Source: Cryobacterium sp. BB307
Lineage (GTDB): Bacteria; Actinomycetota; Actinomycetes; Actinomycetales; Microbacteriaceae
Assembly: GCF_012274275.1 (NCBI RefSeq)
Contig: NZ_JAANZA010000001.1
Location: forward strand, 1,178,001 to 1,242,000
Direction of reading: 5' to 3'
Length of the DNA stretch: 64,000 nucleotides
Positions 16,421 to 25,598 of this stretch are shown in pieces. The position numbers and the translations under genes were made by a program. The notes under the pieces were generated by a model. The model saw nothing but the letters and a program-made list of their open reading frames with translations. It was not told the DNA's origin and ran no database searches. Position 1 is the stretch's first letter; every line of letters starts with the position of its first letter.

Positions 16421-17496
16421 AGCAGGTCACCTACGCACCCGACTCGGCCGGCTGGCTGGCGCTCGCTTCCGACGCCCGGCTTCTCGTCGTCAAGGTGACG
16501 GATGCGTCGACCGCCGAGCTGTACTGGCCCGCGGTGAATGCGGGCTTCCCGGCAACCGTCGACGCGCTCGCCAAGGGCGGGTTCTCCGCGATTCCGTCGT
16601 TCGCGCTGCTCGAGCGCGAAGGCTCCGCGCTCCGCGTCATCGTGCGCGGCTCTGCGACCGTGCGGGTGTCTGCGACGTCGGGCGACACCGTGCTGGATGG
16701 TGCGGCGGTGACGACCTGGACCGAGTATGTCGTTCCGGATGCGCTCGGTTTCGACGTGTCCATTGACGCCGCCGGCGCGCTGCCGGTGCTGCCGCTGTCG
16801 AACGGCGCGGCGTTCGCGTCGCGCCTGGTGGGAACGGTCGACGTCGCGTCGGCAGCACCTGCCATCGCCGAGGTGCCCGAGGCGACGCTCAGCGAGGTCA
16901 CCTTGAACGTGCCGGATGCCGACGCGCCGGCGGTCTCGGCGCCGGTGGAGGCTCCGGAGAGCGACTACGACTACCTGTTCGGCGACACGATGTACCGCAA
17001 CGTCGCTGACGCGGCGGTGCACGCCCCCGAGACCCAGGACGATGCCCCCGACCTCGCCGGGGACCACGACGGCATGACGATCGTGACCGACGACATCCGG
17101 AAGCTGCGCGGCGAGCGCAAGTCCGCACCGACGCCCACGCGCGCGACGGAACCGGAGCCGACGCTGCATCTAACCCTGTCCACCGGGTTGCGAGAACCAC
17201 TTGATGCGCCGATCATCATTGGGCGTGCGCCGAGCGCCAGCAAGGTGTCGGGTGGGGCGCTGCCCCGACTGGTGACCATCCCCGGCGACCAGGACATCTC
17301 CCGCAACCACGCTCAGGTCACCGTCGAAGGCGGCACGGTCGTGGTGACCGACCTGCACTCGCGCAATGGCACCCAGGTGATCCTGCCCGGCAAGGCGCCG
17401 CAGCGGCTGCGGGCCGGCGAGCCCACCTCGGTCATCGTCGGGACCGTGATCGATCTGGGAGGCGGAGTCACGCTCATGGTCGGGCAGGACGCCTGA
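16417..17496 (+). CDS. FHA-domain protein
   Basis: A 359-aa cytoplasmic protein. Residues ~255-350 form an FHA domain with the phosphothreonine-binding residues IIGRAPSA ... ISRNHAQVTV ... DLHSRNGTQVIL. The first ~180 residues are a beta-rich domain I do not recognise, then an acidic, alanine-rich linker. FHA domains bind phosphothreonine, so this is likely a substrate or adaptor of the adjacent kinase. The GTG start overlaps the phosphatase gene, and the stop codon overlaps the kinase start by one base. Confidence 0.92.
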   Translation: MKQVTYAPDSAGWLALASDARLLVVKVTDASTAELYWPAVNAGFPATVDALAKGGFSAIPSFALLEREGSALRVIVRGSATVRVSATSGDTVLDGAAVTTWTEYVVPDALGFDVSIDAAGALPVLPLSNGAAFASRLVGTVDVASAAPAIAEVPEATLSEVTLNVPDADAPAVSAPVEAPESDYDYLFGDTMYRNVADAAVHAPETQDDAPDLAGDHDGMTIVTDDIRKLRGERKSAPTPTRATEPEPTLHLTLSTGLREPLDAPIIIGRAPSASKVSGGALPRLVTIPGDQDISRNHAQVTVEGGTVVVTDLHSRNGTQVILPGKAPQRLRAGEPTSVIVGTVIDLGGGVTLMVGQDA

Positions 17497-19058
17497 TGCG
17501 CCGCCCGACCTCGACACCGCCCGAGCTGCCCGGCTACACCTTCGTCAACGTGCTCGGCTCCGGCGGGTTCAGCGACGTCTTCCTCTACGACCAGCAACTG
17601 CCGAAACGCCGGGTCGCGGTGAAGGTGCTGCTCACCGAGGAACTCAGCGGAGCCAACCGCGCCGCGTTCGTCGCCGAGGCGAACGTCATGGCGCAGCTGT
17701 CCGCGCATCCGTACATCGTCTCTATCTTCCACGCGGACGTAGCCAAAGACGGCCGGCCGTACTTCGTCATGGAGTACTGCTCCGGCCCAAGCCTCGCCGA
17801 GCGCTACAAGGCCCGACCGCTCGAGGTCGCCGACGTGCTGCGCACCGGCATCCGGGTGGCCGGAGCGGTCGCAACCGCGCACTCCGCCGGCATCCTGCAC
17901 CGCGACATCAAGCCGGCGAACATCCTGACCAACGACTACGGCTGGCCGGCGCTCACCGACTTCGGCATCTCATCAACGGTTGATGACGACCTGGCGGTGC
18001 ACACCACGACACTGAGCCGCGGCGGTGACACCGGCGGCACGAGCGGTGGAACGTCGGTCGGCATGTCCGTGCCGTGGTCGCCCCCAGAGATGTTCGAGGA
18101 CGATCCGAAGCCGGATGTCCGCGCCGACGTGTTCTCGCTCGCCGCCACCATGTACACGCTGCTGGCCGGGCACACGCCATTCGAGCTGCGCGGCCGCTCC
18201 AACGGCACGCTCGACCTGATCGGCCGGATCGAGCGCGGCGCGATCACCCCGTTCGACCGTGAGGACATCCCGCGCTCGCTCGTTGCCGTGCTGCACAAGG
18301 GGATGGCGACGCATCGGGATGACCGGTTCGCCACCGCGGTCGACTTCGCGCGGGCGCTGCAGCGCGTCGAGCTCGAGCTCGGGTACGCGCCGACCACAAT
18401 CGACGTGCCGAACCTGGTCATTGCGGCGCCAGAGGCGATTGCAGGCGACTCGAGCGACGACGAGACGCGGGTGCGTGGTGTCGCCACGATCGAGGCGCAG
18501 CCCGCTGCGGCGCAGCCCGCGGCATCCGCTGGCCAGGTCGACGATGTCGCCACCGAGACCGTCGCGCGCGCCCGGCCGGTGCAGGCCGGGCCCGCCGTCA
18601 GCCGGCAACCCGAGCCGGAACTGGATGCGCCAGTCAAGTCGCGGGGCCGAACCCTCGCGATCGTCGGTACCGCGGTCGCGGTGGTCGTGCTCGCCGCAGC
18701 GGTGACCGTCGGCATCATCTTCTTCGGCGGCCGCGACTCGGAGGCCACCACACCGACTGCGGCACCGCCACCGGGCGGCAACTCCGCGATCGTGGAAACC
18801 GTGCCGGTGCCGACCCTCGTCTCGGCGACCGAGAGCGGCGGAGCGATCGAGTTCACCGTCGAGCACGCGAAGGCGAAGGAGGGCGACTCCTACCGCTGGC
18901 AGCGCATGTTCGGTAGGGAGAACGAGCCCGTGCAGGCGTCCAAGACCGGCACGTTCACCGTCGACGGCTTCACTGGCGGCGAGCTGTGCGTCGAGGTGTG
19001 GGTGGTGCGCGACGGTCGCCAGTCGCCAGACCCGCTTCAGGGGTGCTACCCGCAATGA
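17496..19058 (+). CDS. Transmembrane Ser/Thr protein kinase without PASTA domains
   Basis: A 520-aa eukaryotic-type kinase. The kinase domain (residues ~12-285) has LGSGGFSDVFL (P-loop), VAVKVLL (ATP lysine), ILHRDIKPANIL (catalytic loop) and LTDFGISS; the activation segment holds many Thr/Ser. A proline/alanine linker leads to one membrane helix (about residues 386-410, TLAIVGTAVAVVVLAAAVTV) and an extracellular ~110-residue part that looks FN3/Ig-like (EFTVEHAKAKEGDSYRWQ, then GELCVEVWVVRDG) rather than PASTA. This fits Pkb2 of the PFNA cluster. It probably phosphorylates the neighbouring FHA partners in response to an extracellular signal (inference). Confidence 0.95.
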   Translation: MRRPTSTPPELPGYTFVNVLGSGGFSDVFLYDQQLPKRRVAVKVLLTEELSGANRAAFVAEANVMAQLSAHPYIVSIFHADVAKDGRPYFVMEYCSGPSLAERYKARPLEVADVLRTGIRVAGAVATAHSAGILHRDIKPANILTNDYGWPALTDFGISSTVDDDLAVHTTTLSRGGDTGGTSGGTSVGMSVPWSPPEMFEDDPKPDVRADVFSLAATMYTLLAGHTPFELRGRSNGTLDLIGRIERGAITPFDREDIPRSLVAVLHKGMATHRDDRFATAVDFARALQRVELELGYAPTTIDVPNLVIAAPEAIAGDSSDDETRVRGVATIEAQPAAAQPAASAGQVDDVATETVARARPVQAGPAVSRQPEPELDAPVKSRGRTLAIVGTAVAVVVLAAAVTVGIIFFGGRDSEATTPTAAPPPGGNSAIVETVPVPTLVSATESGGAIEFTVEHAKAKEGDSYRWQRMFGRENEPVQASKTGTFTVDGFTGGELCVEVWVVRDGRQSPDPLQGCYPQ

Positions 19059-19771
19059 AGCCGTTGAGGGTTGAGTTCTGCGGCGAGTGGTACGACGTGG
19101 CGCCCGGCGCCGACTTCCACATCGGACGCGAATCCGACCTCGTCATCGACGAGAATCCGTACTTGCACCGCCGCTTCCTGCGCATCTACGACGATTACGG
19201 CCTGTGGTGGCTGGGCAATGTCGGCAACCTGCTCACCGCGACGGTGACGGATGCGTCGGGTCAGGTGCAGACCTGGCTGTCGCCGGGTGCGCGCATCCCG
19301 ATCGTCTTCCAGCGGATGCAGGTGCTGTTCAGTGCTGGTTCGACCACGTATGAGTTCGCCATCCATTCGGAGGAGGACTACTACAACACGTCGAGCCCGC
19401 TCGGCAGGGAAGCGGGAGCGACCACCATCGGCCCGGTGCCGCTGACCACCAGCCAGCGGCTGCTGATCGTCGCGCTCGCCGAGCAGGTGCTGCGGCAGGA
19501 CTCACCCGGCCGCGGTGAGATCCCGTCGTCGGCGGAGGCCGCGGAACGGCTGCACTGGTCGATGACGACGTTCAACCGCAAGCTCGACAACGTGTGCGAC
19601 AAGTTGGACAAAGTCGGTGTCTCGGGTCTGCGCGGCGGTCGCGGCAAGCTGGCCACGAGCCGCAGGCTGCGCCTGGTGGAATACGCGGTCGCGACCCACC
19701 TGGTCAGTAAGGAAGACCTCTACCTGCTGGATCGCAACGACGCTGAACACACCGGCGGAACCGCTGGTTGA
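19055..19771 (+). CDS. FHA-like protein with C-terminal HTH
   Basis: A 238-aa protein. The N-terminal ~100 residues match an FHA fold (FHIGRESDLVIDENPYLHRRF), although the usual S-x-x-H and N-G positions are less clear. The last ~110 residues contain a helix-turn-helix-like region (SAEAAERLHWSMTTFNRKLDNVCDKL), so it may bind DNA. ATG 19055 overlaps the kinase stop (ATGA). It may link phosphorylation to transcription of this locus (inference). The stop codon lies inside the first copy of a 20-bp direct repeat. Confidence 0.88.
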   Translation: MKPLRVEFCGEWYDVAPGADFHIGRESDLVIDENPYLHRRFLRIYDDYGLWWLGNVGNLLTATVTDASGQVQTWLSPGARIPIVFQRMQVLFSAGSTTYEFAIHSEEDYYNTSSPLGREAGATTIGPVPLTTSQRLLIVALAEQVLRQDSPGRGEIPSSAEAAERLHWSMTTFNRKLDNVCDKLDKVGVSGLRGGRGKLATSRRLRLVEYAVATHLVSKEDLYLLDRNDAEHTGGTAG

Positions 19772-19805
19772 GGGATTACGAGTATCCGCTGGTTGAGGGA
19801 TTACG
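19761..19805. repeat. Two exact 20-bp direct repeats overlapping a gene end
   Basis: The 20-mer ccgctggttgagggattacg occurs at 19761-19780 and again at 19786-19805 (25-bp period). The first copy includes the stop codon of the FHA-HTH gene. The sequence that follows, ending gtctcgaaacc, resembles the GGTTGAGG...GTCTCGAAACC spacer repeats common in Microbacteriaceae. Confidence 0.9.
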
Positions 19806-19829
19806 CGTAGCGCAATCGTCTCGAAACCG

Positions 19830-19899
19830 GCTCGCGCGGGTGCACCATCCGTGCGCGGGTCGAATTCGACCCGCGCCCGGAAGTTCGACCCGCGCGAGC
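19830..19899. repeat. Nested palindrome, dispersed repeat family copy 1
   Basis: Outer 12-bp arms gctcgcgcgggt / acccgcgcgagc (19830-19841 and 19888-19899) enclose a perfect 24-bp palindrome (19853-19876) made of gcgcgggtcgaa and its complement. The same architecture occurs at 42.36 and 51.52 kb. It lies in the 240-bp gap between the signalling block and the Ig/FN3 gene, probably separating two transcripts. No gene is seen in this gap. Confidence 0.85.
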
Positions 19900-20011
19900 G
19901 CCGGGATGGGGAGTTCTCCCCATACAGAGCGGTCCACCAAGCTGGCAATACCCTGTTAACCTTGACGTGATTCAGTCGACTGACAACTAGGACAGGCAAC
20001 GGGAACCGGGC

Positions 20012-23000
20012 TTGAGCTTTCTCGGCAATTGGACGAAGCGACGCAAGACCGTCGCATCCACCGTCGCAATTGCTCTAATCGCCGGTATACCGGTCACGAT
20101 GGCCGTTCTGCACCCCGGCTTCCCGGTCACCGACGTCGAACTGAACGCACGCGACGTCTGGGTCACCAACGGTGAGCAGCTGCTCGGCGGCCGCCTCAAC
20201 CGCCAGATTGATGAGCTCAACGGCTCGGTCGCGGCATCCAGCCCCAACTTCGATGTGCTCCAGGAGGGCGACGCCCTCTTCATGCATGATCCGGATGCCG
20301 GGCGCATCGAGTCCGTCGACCCGTCGTTCACGCGGGTCAGCTCGGCGATCGACGTGCCCAAGGGCGCCGACGTCGACTACGGCGGCGGGCAGCTCGCGAT
20401 CACCTCGGCCTCCGGCGACGTCTGGCTGATCTCCGCTGCCGGCGACCTGCAGTTCAACTACACCTCAACGCCTCCGTTGCTCGAGCTCGGCGCGGGTGGC
20501 CAGTCGGTCCTGACTAAGACCGGCACCCTCATCGCGGTGAGTCCGGACGACAAGACGATCTACCGCTATGAGGTCGGCGCGGAGGCGCCGGTCGAGTCGG
20601 CGTTCCCCGGTGTTGGTGACTTCCAGCTCACGGCGGTCGGCGAGCGGGCGGTAGTGCTCGACCAGTCCACCAATGACCTGATCAAAGAAGACGGCACGAT
20701 CTTCCGCCTGGGCGACGAACGTGCCGTTCGCCTCCAGCAGGTGAGCGACGACGTCTCGTACGCGAGCGCGGCCACCGCGAACTCCCTGCTCAAGGTCGAT
20801 CTCGCATCCGGATCCGTCGAGACGATCGACGCGGGAATCGCAGGAGGCGGCTCGGCGAGCGGCGTGGCCGCTCCCGTGTGGCTCGACGGATGCCTGCACG
20901 GCGCCTGGGCGGCGGGCCAGCGTTACGTCCTCGCGTGCGACGGCCAGGAACCGCAAGGTGCAGACATCGACCAGCCGACCCAGGGAAGCCGGCTCGAGTT
21001 CCGCGTCAACCGCTCGGTTATCGTGCTGAACAACCTCGACAACGGCAACGTCTGGCTCGTTGACGAGAACATGCGCCTCGTTGAGAACTGGGACGAGGTC
21101 ACCCCGCCCGAGGAGCAGGAGGGCGAGAAGGGCGACGAGAAGTCGACAACTCAGTCGTTCGAGGAGACCCTCGCCGAGCGCACAGAGCAGAACCGACCGC
21201 CGCTCGCCCGCGACGACGACTTCGGTGTGCGGCCGGGCAAGACAACGATCCTGCCGCTGCTGAACAACGACAGCGATCCGGATGGCGACGTCCTGGTCAT
21301 CGCGGCCCACGGGGCGATCGCCGAATCCACCGGCGTGCTTGACCTCATCGACGGTGGACGGGCGCTGCAATTCACGCCAGCGCCCGGGTATGTCGGCACC
21401 ATCACCTTCGGCTATACCGTCGACGATGGCCGCCCGGCCGGACGAGCGGATGCTCAGGTCACCATTCGCGTTGTGCCGATGGACGTCAATAACCCGCCCG
21501 TCGAAGTTCGCACCAGCGGTGTCACGGTCGAGGTGAACCAGACCGTCAGCTACAACGTGCTCACCGACTGGATCGATCCGGACGGTGACGACCTCTTCCT
21601 GCTCGGTGCTGCACCGAAGTCCGCCGACCTGGTGCAGTTCACGCCCGACGGCTTCGTCACCTTCAGCCACCAGACCTCGGAGGTCGGCGCCAAGGAGGTG
21701 GTGTTCCAGGTCACCGACGGCATCGGGGCCCCGGTGCAGGGCACCCTCAACGTCGACGTGCAGCCCACCGGCGCACTCAATCCGATCGGCACACCCGACT
21801 TCGCCACGACGTTCGTCGGCGAGACCGTGGTCGTGAAGCCGCTCGCCAACGACCTGTCGCCATCCGGGGCCCAGCTCTCGTTGGCGGCGTTCGAGCAGCC
21901 CAGCGGCAGCGCATCCGCCTGGTTGAACACCGACCAGGGAACCATCACCTTCCTATCGCCCGACCCAGGCGTCCACTACGTCAAGTACACGGTCGCGGCT
22001 GGCGCCAACTCGAGCGTCGGCATCATCCGGATCGACGTTCACGAGAAGGGGGGTGAGGAACTCCCGCCGATCGCCGTCAAGGACACCGCCTACCTGCGCG
22101 GCGAGGAACCGACCACGGTGTCGGTGCTCGCCAACGACGTGAGCCCGAGCGGGCGCATCCTCGCCATCCAATCGGTCGACGTCGACCCCGCACTTGTGGC
22201 CAAGGGCCTCAAGGTCGAGGTGCTCGAGAGCACACTCGTGCGCGTCACCTCCCCGGCAGCGCTCGACGGGCAGGTGCAGTTCGGTTACACCGTCTCCGAC
22301 GGGCTGAACACCGCCACCGCGGGTGTGACCGTCGTGCCGGTCCCGCCGCTCACGAAGCACCAACCGCCGGTGGCTGAGAACGACTTCGCCAAGGTGCGCG
22401 TCGGCGACATCATCACGGTGCACGTTCTCGACAACGACTTCCACCCGGATGATGTGCCGATGAGCGTTGACCCCGAACTGATCACCGCACCCGATGCCGG
22501 CATCGCGTTCGTCAACGGTGATACCGTGCGCTTTCAGGCACCGACAGAACCGGGCCAATACCGCGTCGATTACCGCGTGATCGACCCGTTCGGAGAGACG
22601 TCGGCCGCAACCGTGACCTTCACGGTTACGCCGCTCGACGAGGACGGCAACCAGGACCCTGTGCCCGCCCCTCTGGTGGCGCGAGTGCTCGAAGGTGGCA
22701 CGATCACCGTCGACATTCCGCTCGACGGCATCGACCCCGACGGCGACTCGGTACAGCTCCTGAACTTCCCGACCAACCCGACGCTCGGCTCGGTGATCGA
22801 GAGCAGCGGCGGCTCGTTCGTCTACGAGGCAGCCAAGGGTCTGTACGGCACCGACTCGTTCAGCTACGAGGTCTACGACGCGTTCGGCGCGACCGGTGTT
22901 GGCGAGATCAAGATCGCCGTGATCCCGGAGCCGGCGGTCAGCCAGGATCCGATCGCCGTCCCGGACAACGTTTCGGTGCGGCCGGGCAGGCTCGCGCAGG

Positions 23001-25576
23001 TCGACCTGATGGCCAACGACTCCGACCCGCAGGGCGCGCCGATCAAAGTCAGCGACGAGCTCATCGACGTGCCCGCTGACGTGACCGCGAGTGTGGTCGA
23101 CGGCCGATACCTGCTGCTCGAGGCGCCGGATGCCGAGCGCTCCTTCTCGCTGCGCTACGAGCTCACCAACGACCGCGGCGGACGCAACGTCAGCTACGTG
23201 CTCGTTCAAGTCACTCCGGATGCCCCGCTGCTGCCGCCCACCGCGCAGGACTACGCGATCGAGACCAAGGACATCGCCGGTCAGGCCTCGATCGAGATCA
23301 ACCTGTTCGACGGATCGGTGTTCAACCCTGGTGGCCGCACCGAGGACCTCGTCGTCGAACTCGTGGGCCCGAACGCCGGTTCGGCGGAACTGCTCGAACA
23401 GAACGGGCGCATCCAGGTCACCCCGAAGCCGACCAGGCAGGCGATCGCCTACCGGGTGACGAACGATGTCGACGACCTCAGCGCGATGGCGTTCATCCTG
23501 GTGCCGGCCGCAGCCGATGAAGGCTTCGATGATCCGCCGATCATCGACCCGAACCTGCCAGAGCAGATCCTGTTCATGAACGAGACGCGCGAGTGGGACC
23601 TGAACGATCTCGTCTACGCGCCATCCGGACGCGACGTCTGGATCGCCGACCCCGACTCGGTGAGCGGCGTACAGAGCAACGGTGACGCGATCTTCATCGA
23701 CAAGGACAGCCTGCGGTTCACGCCCGGACTCGACTACCGCGGGCCGGCTGCCATCAACTTCACCGTCACCGACGGTGCGTCGAAGAACGACCCGAAGGGC
23801 AACTGGGCGACCTTGCGGCTGCCCATCATCGTCGGTGACCCCGAGTTCCGGGATACCCCGCCGACCTTCACACCGCCCAGCCCGCAGCTGGAGATGGGGG
23901 AGTCGGTCACCATCGACCTTCGCGAGTCGACCGCGCACCCGAACCCGTCGATTCTCGGCCAGGTCACCTACTCGGAGATCACCGGCGCCGGTGCACAGTT
24001 GTCGGCCTCCCTCAACGGCTCGCAGCTGACCCTCAGCACACCGCGCAACACCCCGAAGGGCACCACGTTCGACCTCGGCGTGAAGTTGCGCTGGGACAAG
24101 TTCGAGGTTCCAGGTCAGGTGCACGTGACGATCGTGTCGTCGTCGCGGCCGCTGCCGGTCGCTGTGACCGATGACCTGGAGACGCAGCGCGGCGACGGCC
24201 CGGTGACTGTGCAGGCGCTCGGCAACGACTCCAACCCGTACGAGACGACGGGCGAACCTTTGCGCATCGTCGGCGCGCAGGTGCAGAACACCGGTGAGCC
24301 CGCTGGCGTGACCTTCACCGGCACCTCCGTGACCATCAGCCCGAGTGTGGCGCTCAAGAGCGGCGTGATCGAGGTCATGTACACGGTCGAGGACGCGACC
24401 CAGGATCCCGACCGCCGCGCCAACGGCATCATTCGCCTTGTGGTCAGTGATGTCCCGGATGCGCCTGCCCCGCCGTCGAGAGACCCCGACTCGAACATCG
24501 GCTCCGACGGTTCCGCGACCATCAGGTTCGTCGCACCGGCCTCGAACGGCAAGCCGATCAGCAGCTACGAGGTGCGCTCCAACCCGTCGGTCGCGACCCC
24601 GGCGAACTGCACCGCCGGCGCGGCCTGCACGATCGGCGGGTTGAGCAACGGCACTGCGTACACCTTCTCGGTGCGCGCCATCAACGAGCACGGCCCGGGA
24701 ACCTGGTCGGCCTTCAGCCAGCCGATCACTCCGTACGGCACGCCGGCGCAGGTGCAGCCGAGCAAGTCGAGCCAGTCGAAGTGGGCGCCCGCGTCCATCT
24801 CCTGGTCGTGGCCGCTTGTCGCGGGCACCGGTGGCAGCACCACGTACCACTGGCAGGTGACCCGCGGCGGCTCCGTCGTCGGCAGCGGCAGCGGCGTCGA
24901 CCTCGGCAGCGCGACCGTGACGAACCAGCCTGCTGGCAGCTACACGATCACGGTGTACGCGCAGAACTCGGGCGGCAAGGCGGGTCCGTCGGGCACCAAC
25001 TCGACGACCGTGAACTCGCAGACCGTGCCCGGAGCCCCGACGAACGTCAGCGGAAACCGCGGAAGTGCCACCGGCCCGACCAGCATCTCCTGGTCGTGGG
25101 GCACGCCGTCGAACGCCGGCGCAGGGGAGGCGGTCACCGACAACCTGCAATACCAGTACCGAGTCAATGGCGGCGGCTGGTCGGGTTGGAGCGGCGCTAG
25201 GAGCCACACCACGTCGGTTGGAAACGGCGGCGGTACGTTCACTATCGAGGTCCGGGCGCAGAACAACGCCGGCCCCGGGCCAATCGGCAGCGCGACAGTG
25301 TCGGTGAACCCCAAGCCGCCGGAGCCGCGGGTGACTCTGACCACGGGAACTCGCGTTATCTGCGAGAGCAGCCAGTCGTTCGGATGCCACACGTACAGAA
25401 TCACGCTCCACGACTTCGGCAGCGGCACTCACAATGTGACGTTGCATTGCCAGACGACGACCTGGAACCGTCAGTTCTCCGGAAACACTTGGGAGAGCCA
25501 GGCGCACTGCGGTTACCGGGACGCTTACGTCGTGGTTGACGGAGTCGAGAGCAACCACGTGGACTTCAGACCTTGA
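20012..25576 (+). CDS. Giant membrane-anchored Ig-like/FN3 surface protein
   Basis: An 1854-aa protein. After a short basic start (SFLGNWTKRRK) is one hydrophobic helix (residues ~14-36), so the body is extracellular. Residues ~50-340 have a beta-propeller-like pattern. From ~395 to ~1480 are about eleven cadherin/Ig-like repeats with the signature VLxNDxDPxGD (e.g. LLNNDSDPDGD, VLANDVSPSG, VLDNDFHPDD). Three FN3-type domains follow (about 1482-1770), and the last ~85 residues form a domain with four cysteines. It corresponds to Fn3 of the PFNA cluster and would form the long outer element of the system. The start is TTG 20012. No LPxTG motif is seen. Confidence 0.93.
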   Translation: MSFLGNWTKRRKTVASTVAIALIAGIPVTMAVLHPGFPVTDVELNARDVWVTNGEQLLGGRLNRQIDELNGSVAASSPNFDVLQEGDALFMHDPDAGRIESVDPSFTRVSSAIDVPKGADVDYGGGQLAITSASGDVWLISAAGDLQFNYTSTPPLLELGAGGQSVLTKTGTLIAVSPDDKTIYRYEVGAEAPVESAFPGVGDFQLTAVGERAVVLDQSTNDLIKEDGTIFRLGDERAVRLQQVSDDVSYASAATANSLLKVDLASGSVETIDAGIAGGGSASGVAAPVWLDGCLHGAWAAGQRYVLACDGQEPQGADIDQPTQGSRLEFRVNRSVIVLNNLDNGNVWLVDENMRLVENWDEVTPPEEQEGEKGDEKSTTQSFEETLAERTEQNRPPLARDDDFGVRPGKTTILPLLNNDSDPDGDVLVIAAHGAIAESTGVLDLIDGGRALQFTPAPGYVGTITFGYTVDDGRPAGRADAQVTIRVVPMDVNNPPVEVRTSGVTVEVNQTVSYNVLTDWIDPDGDDLFLLGAAPKSADLVQFTPDGFVTFSHQTSEVGAKEVVFQVTDGIGAPVQGTLNVDVQPTGALNPIGTPDFATTFVGETVVVKPLANDLSPSGAQLSLAAFEQPSGSASAWLNTDQGTITFLSPDPGVHYVKYTVAAGANSSVGIIRIDVHEKGGEELPPIAVKDTAYLRGEEPTTVSVLANDVSPSGRILAIQSVDVDPALVAKGLKVEVLESTLVRVTSPAALDGQVQFGYTVSDGLNTATAGVTVVPVPPLTKHQPPVAENDFAKVRVGDIITVHVLDNDFHPDDVPMSVDPELITAPDAGIAFVNGDTVRFQAPTEPGQYRVDYRVIDPFGETSAATVTFTVTPLDEDGNQDPVPAPLVARVLEGGTITVDIPLDGIDPDGDSVQLLNFPTNPTLGSVIESSGGSFVYEAAKGLYGTDSFSYEVYDAFGATGVGEIKIAVIPEPAVSQDPIAVPDNVSVRPGRLAQVDLMANDSDPQGAPIKVSDELIDVPADVTASVVDGRYLLLEAPDAERSFSLRYELTNDRGGRNVSYVLVQVTPDAPLLPPTAQDYAIETKDIAGQASIEINLFDGSVFNPGGRTEDLVVELVGPNAGSAELLEQNGRIQVTPKPTRQAIAYRVTNDVDDLSAMAFILVPAAADEGFDDPPIIDPNLPEQILFMNETREWDLNDLVYAPSGRDVWIADPDSVSGVQSNGDAIFIDKDSLRFTPGLDYRGPAAINFTVTDGASKNDPKGNWATLRLPIIVGDPEFRDTPPTFTPPSPQLEMGESVTIDLRESTAHPNPSILGQVTYSEITGAGAQLSASLNGSQLTLSTPRNTPKGTTFDLGVKLRWDKFEVPGQVHVTIVSSSRPLPVAVTDDLETQRGDGPVTVQALGNDSNPYETTGEPLRIVGAQVQNTGEPAGVTFTGTSVTISPSVALKSGVIEVMYTVEDATQDPDRRANGIIRLVVSDVPDAPAPPSRDPDSNIGSDGSATIRFVAPASNGKPISSYEVRSNPSVATPANCTAGAACTIGGLSNGTAYTFSVRAINEHGPGTWSAFSQPITPYGTPAQVQPSKSSQSKWAPASISWSWPLVAGTGGSTTYHWQVTRGGSVVGSGSGVDLGSATVTNQPAGSYTITVYAQNSGGKAGPSGTNSTTVNSQTVPGAPTNVSGNRGSATGPTSISWSWGTPSNAGAGEAVTDNLQYQYRVNGGGWSGWSGARSHTTSVGNGGGTFTIEVRAQNNAGPGPIGSATVSVNPKPPEPRVTLTTGTRVICESSQSFGCHTYRITLHDFGSGTHNVTLHCQTTTWNRQFSGNTWESQAHCGYRDAYVVVDGVESNHVDFRP

Positions 25577-25598
25577 CCCTCGGAGAGAAAGACAGAAA

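Noticed and set aside
19830-19899. Interpreting the nested palindromes as CRISPR repeats or IS ends
   Set aside because: Copies are more than 9 kb apart with no regular spacers, no cas genes, no transposase and no target duplication nearby.
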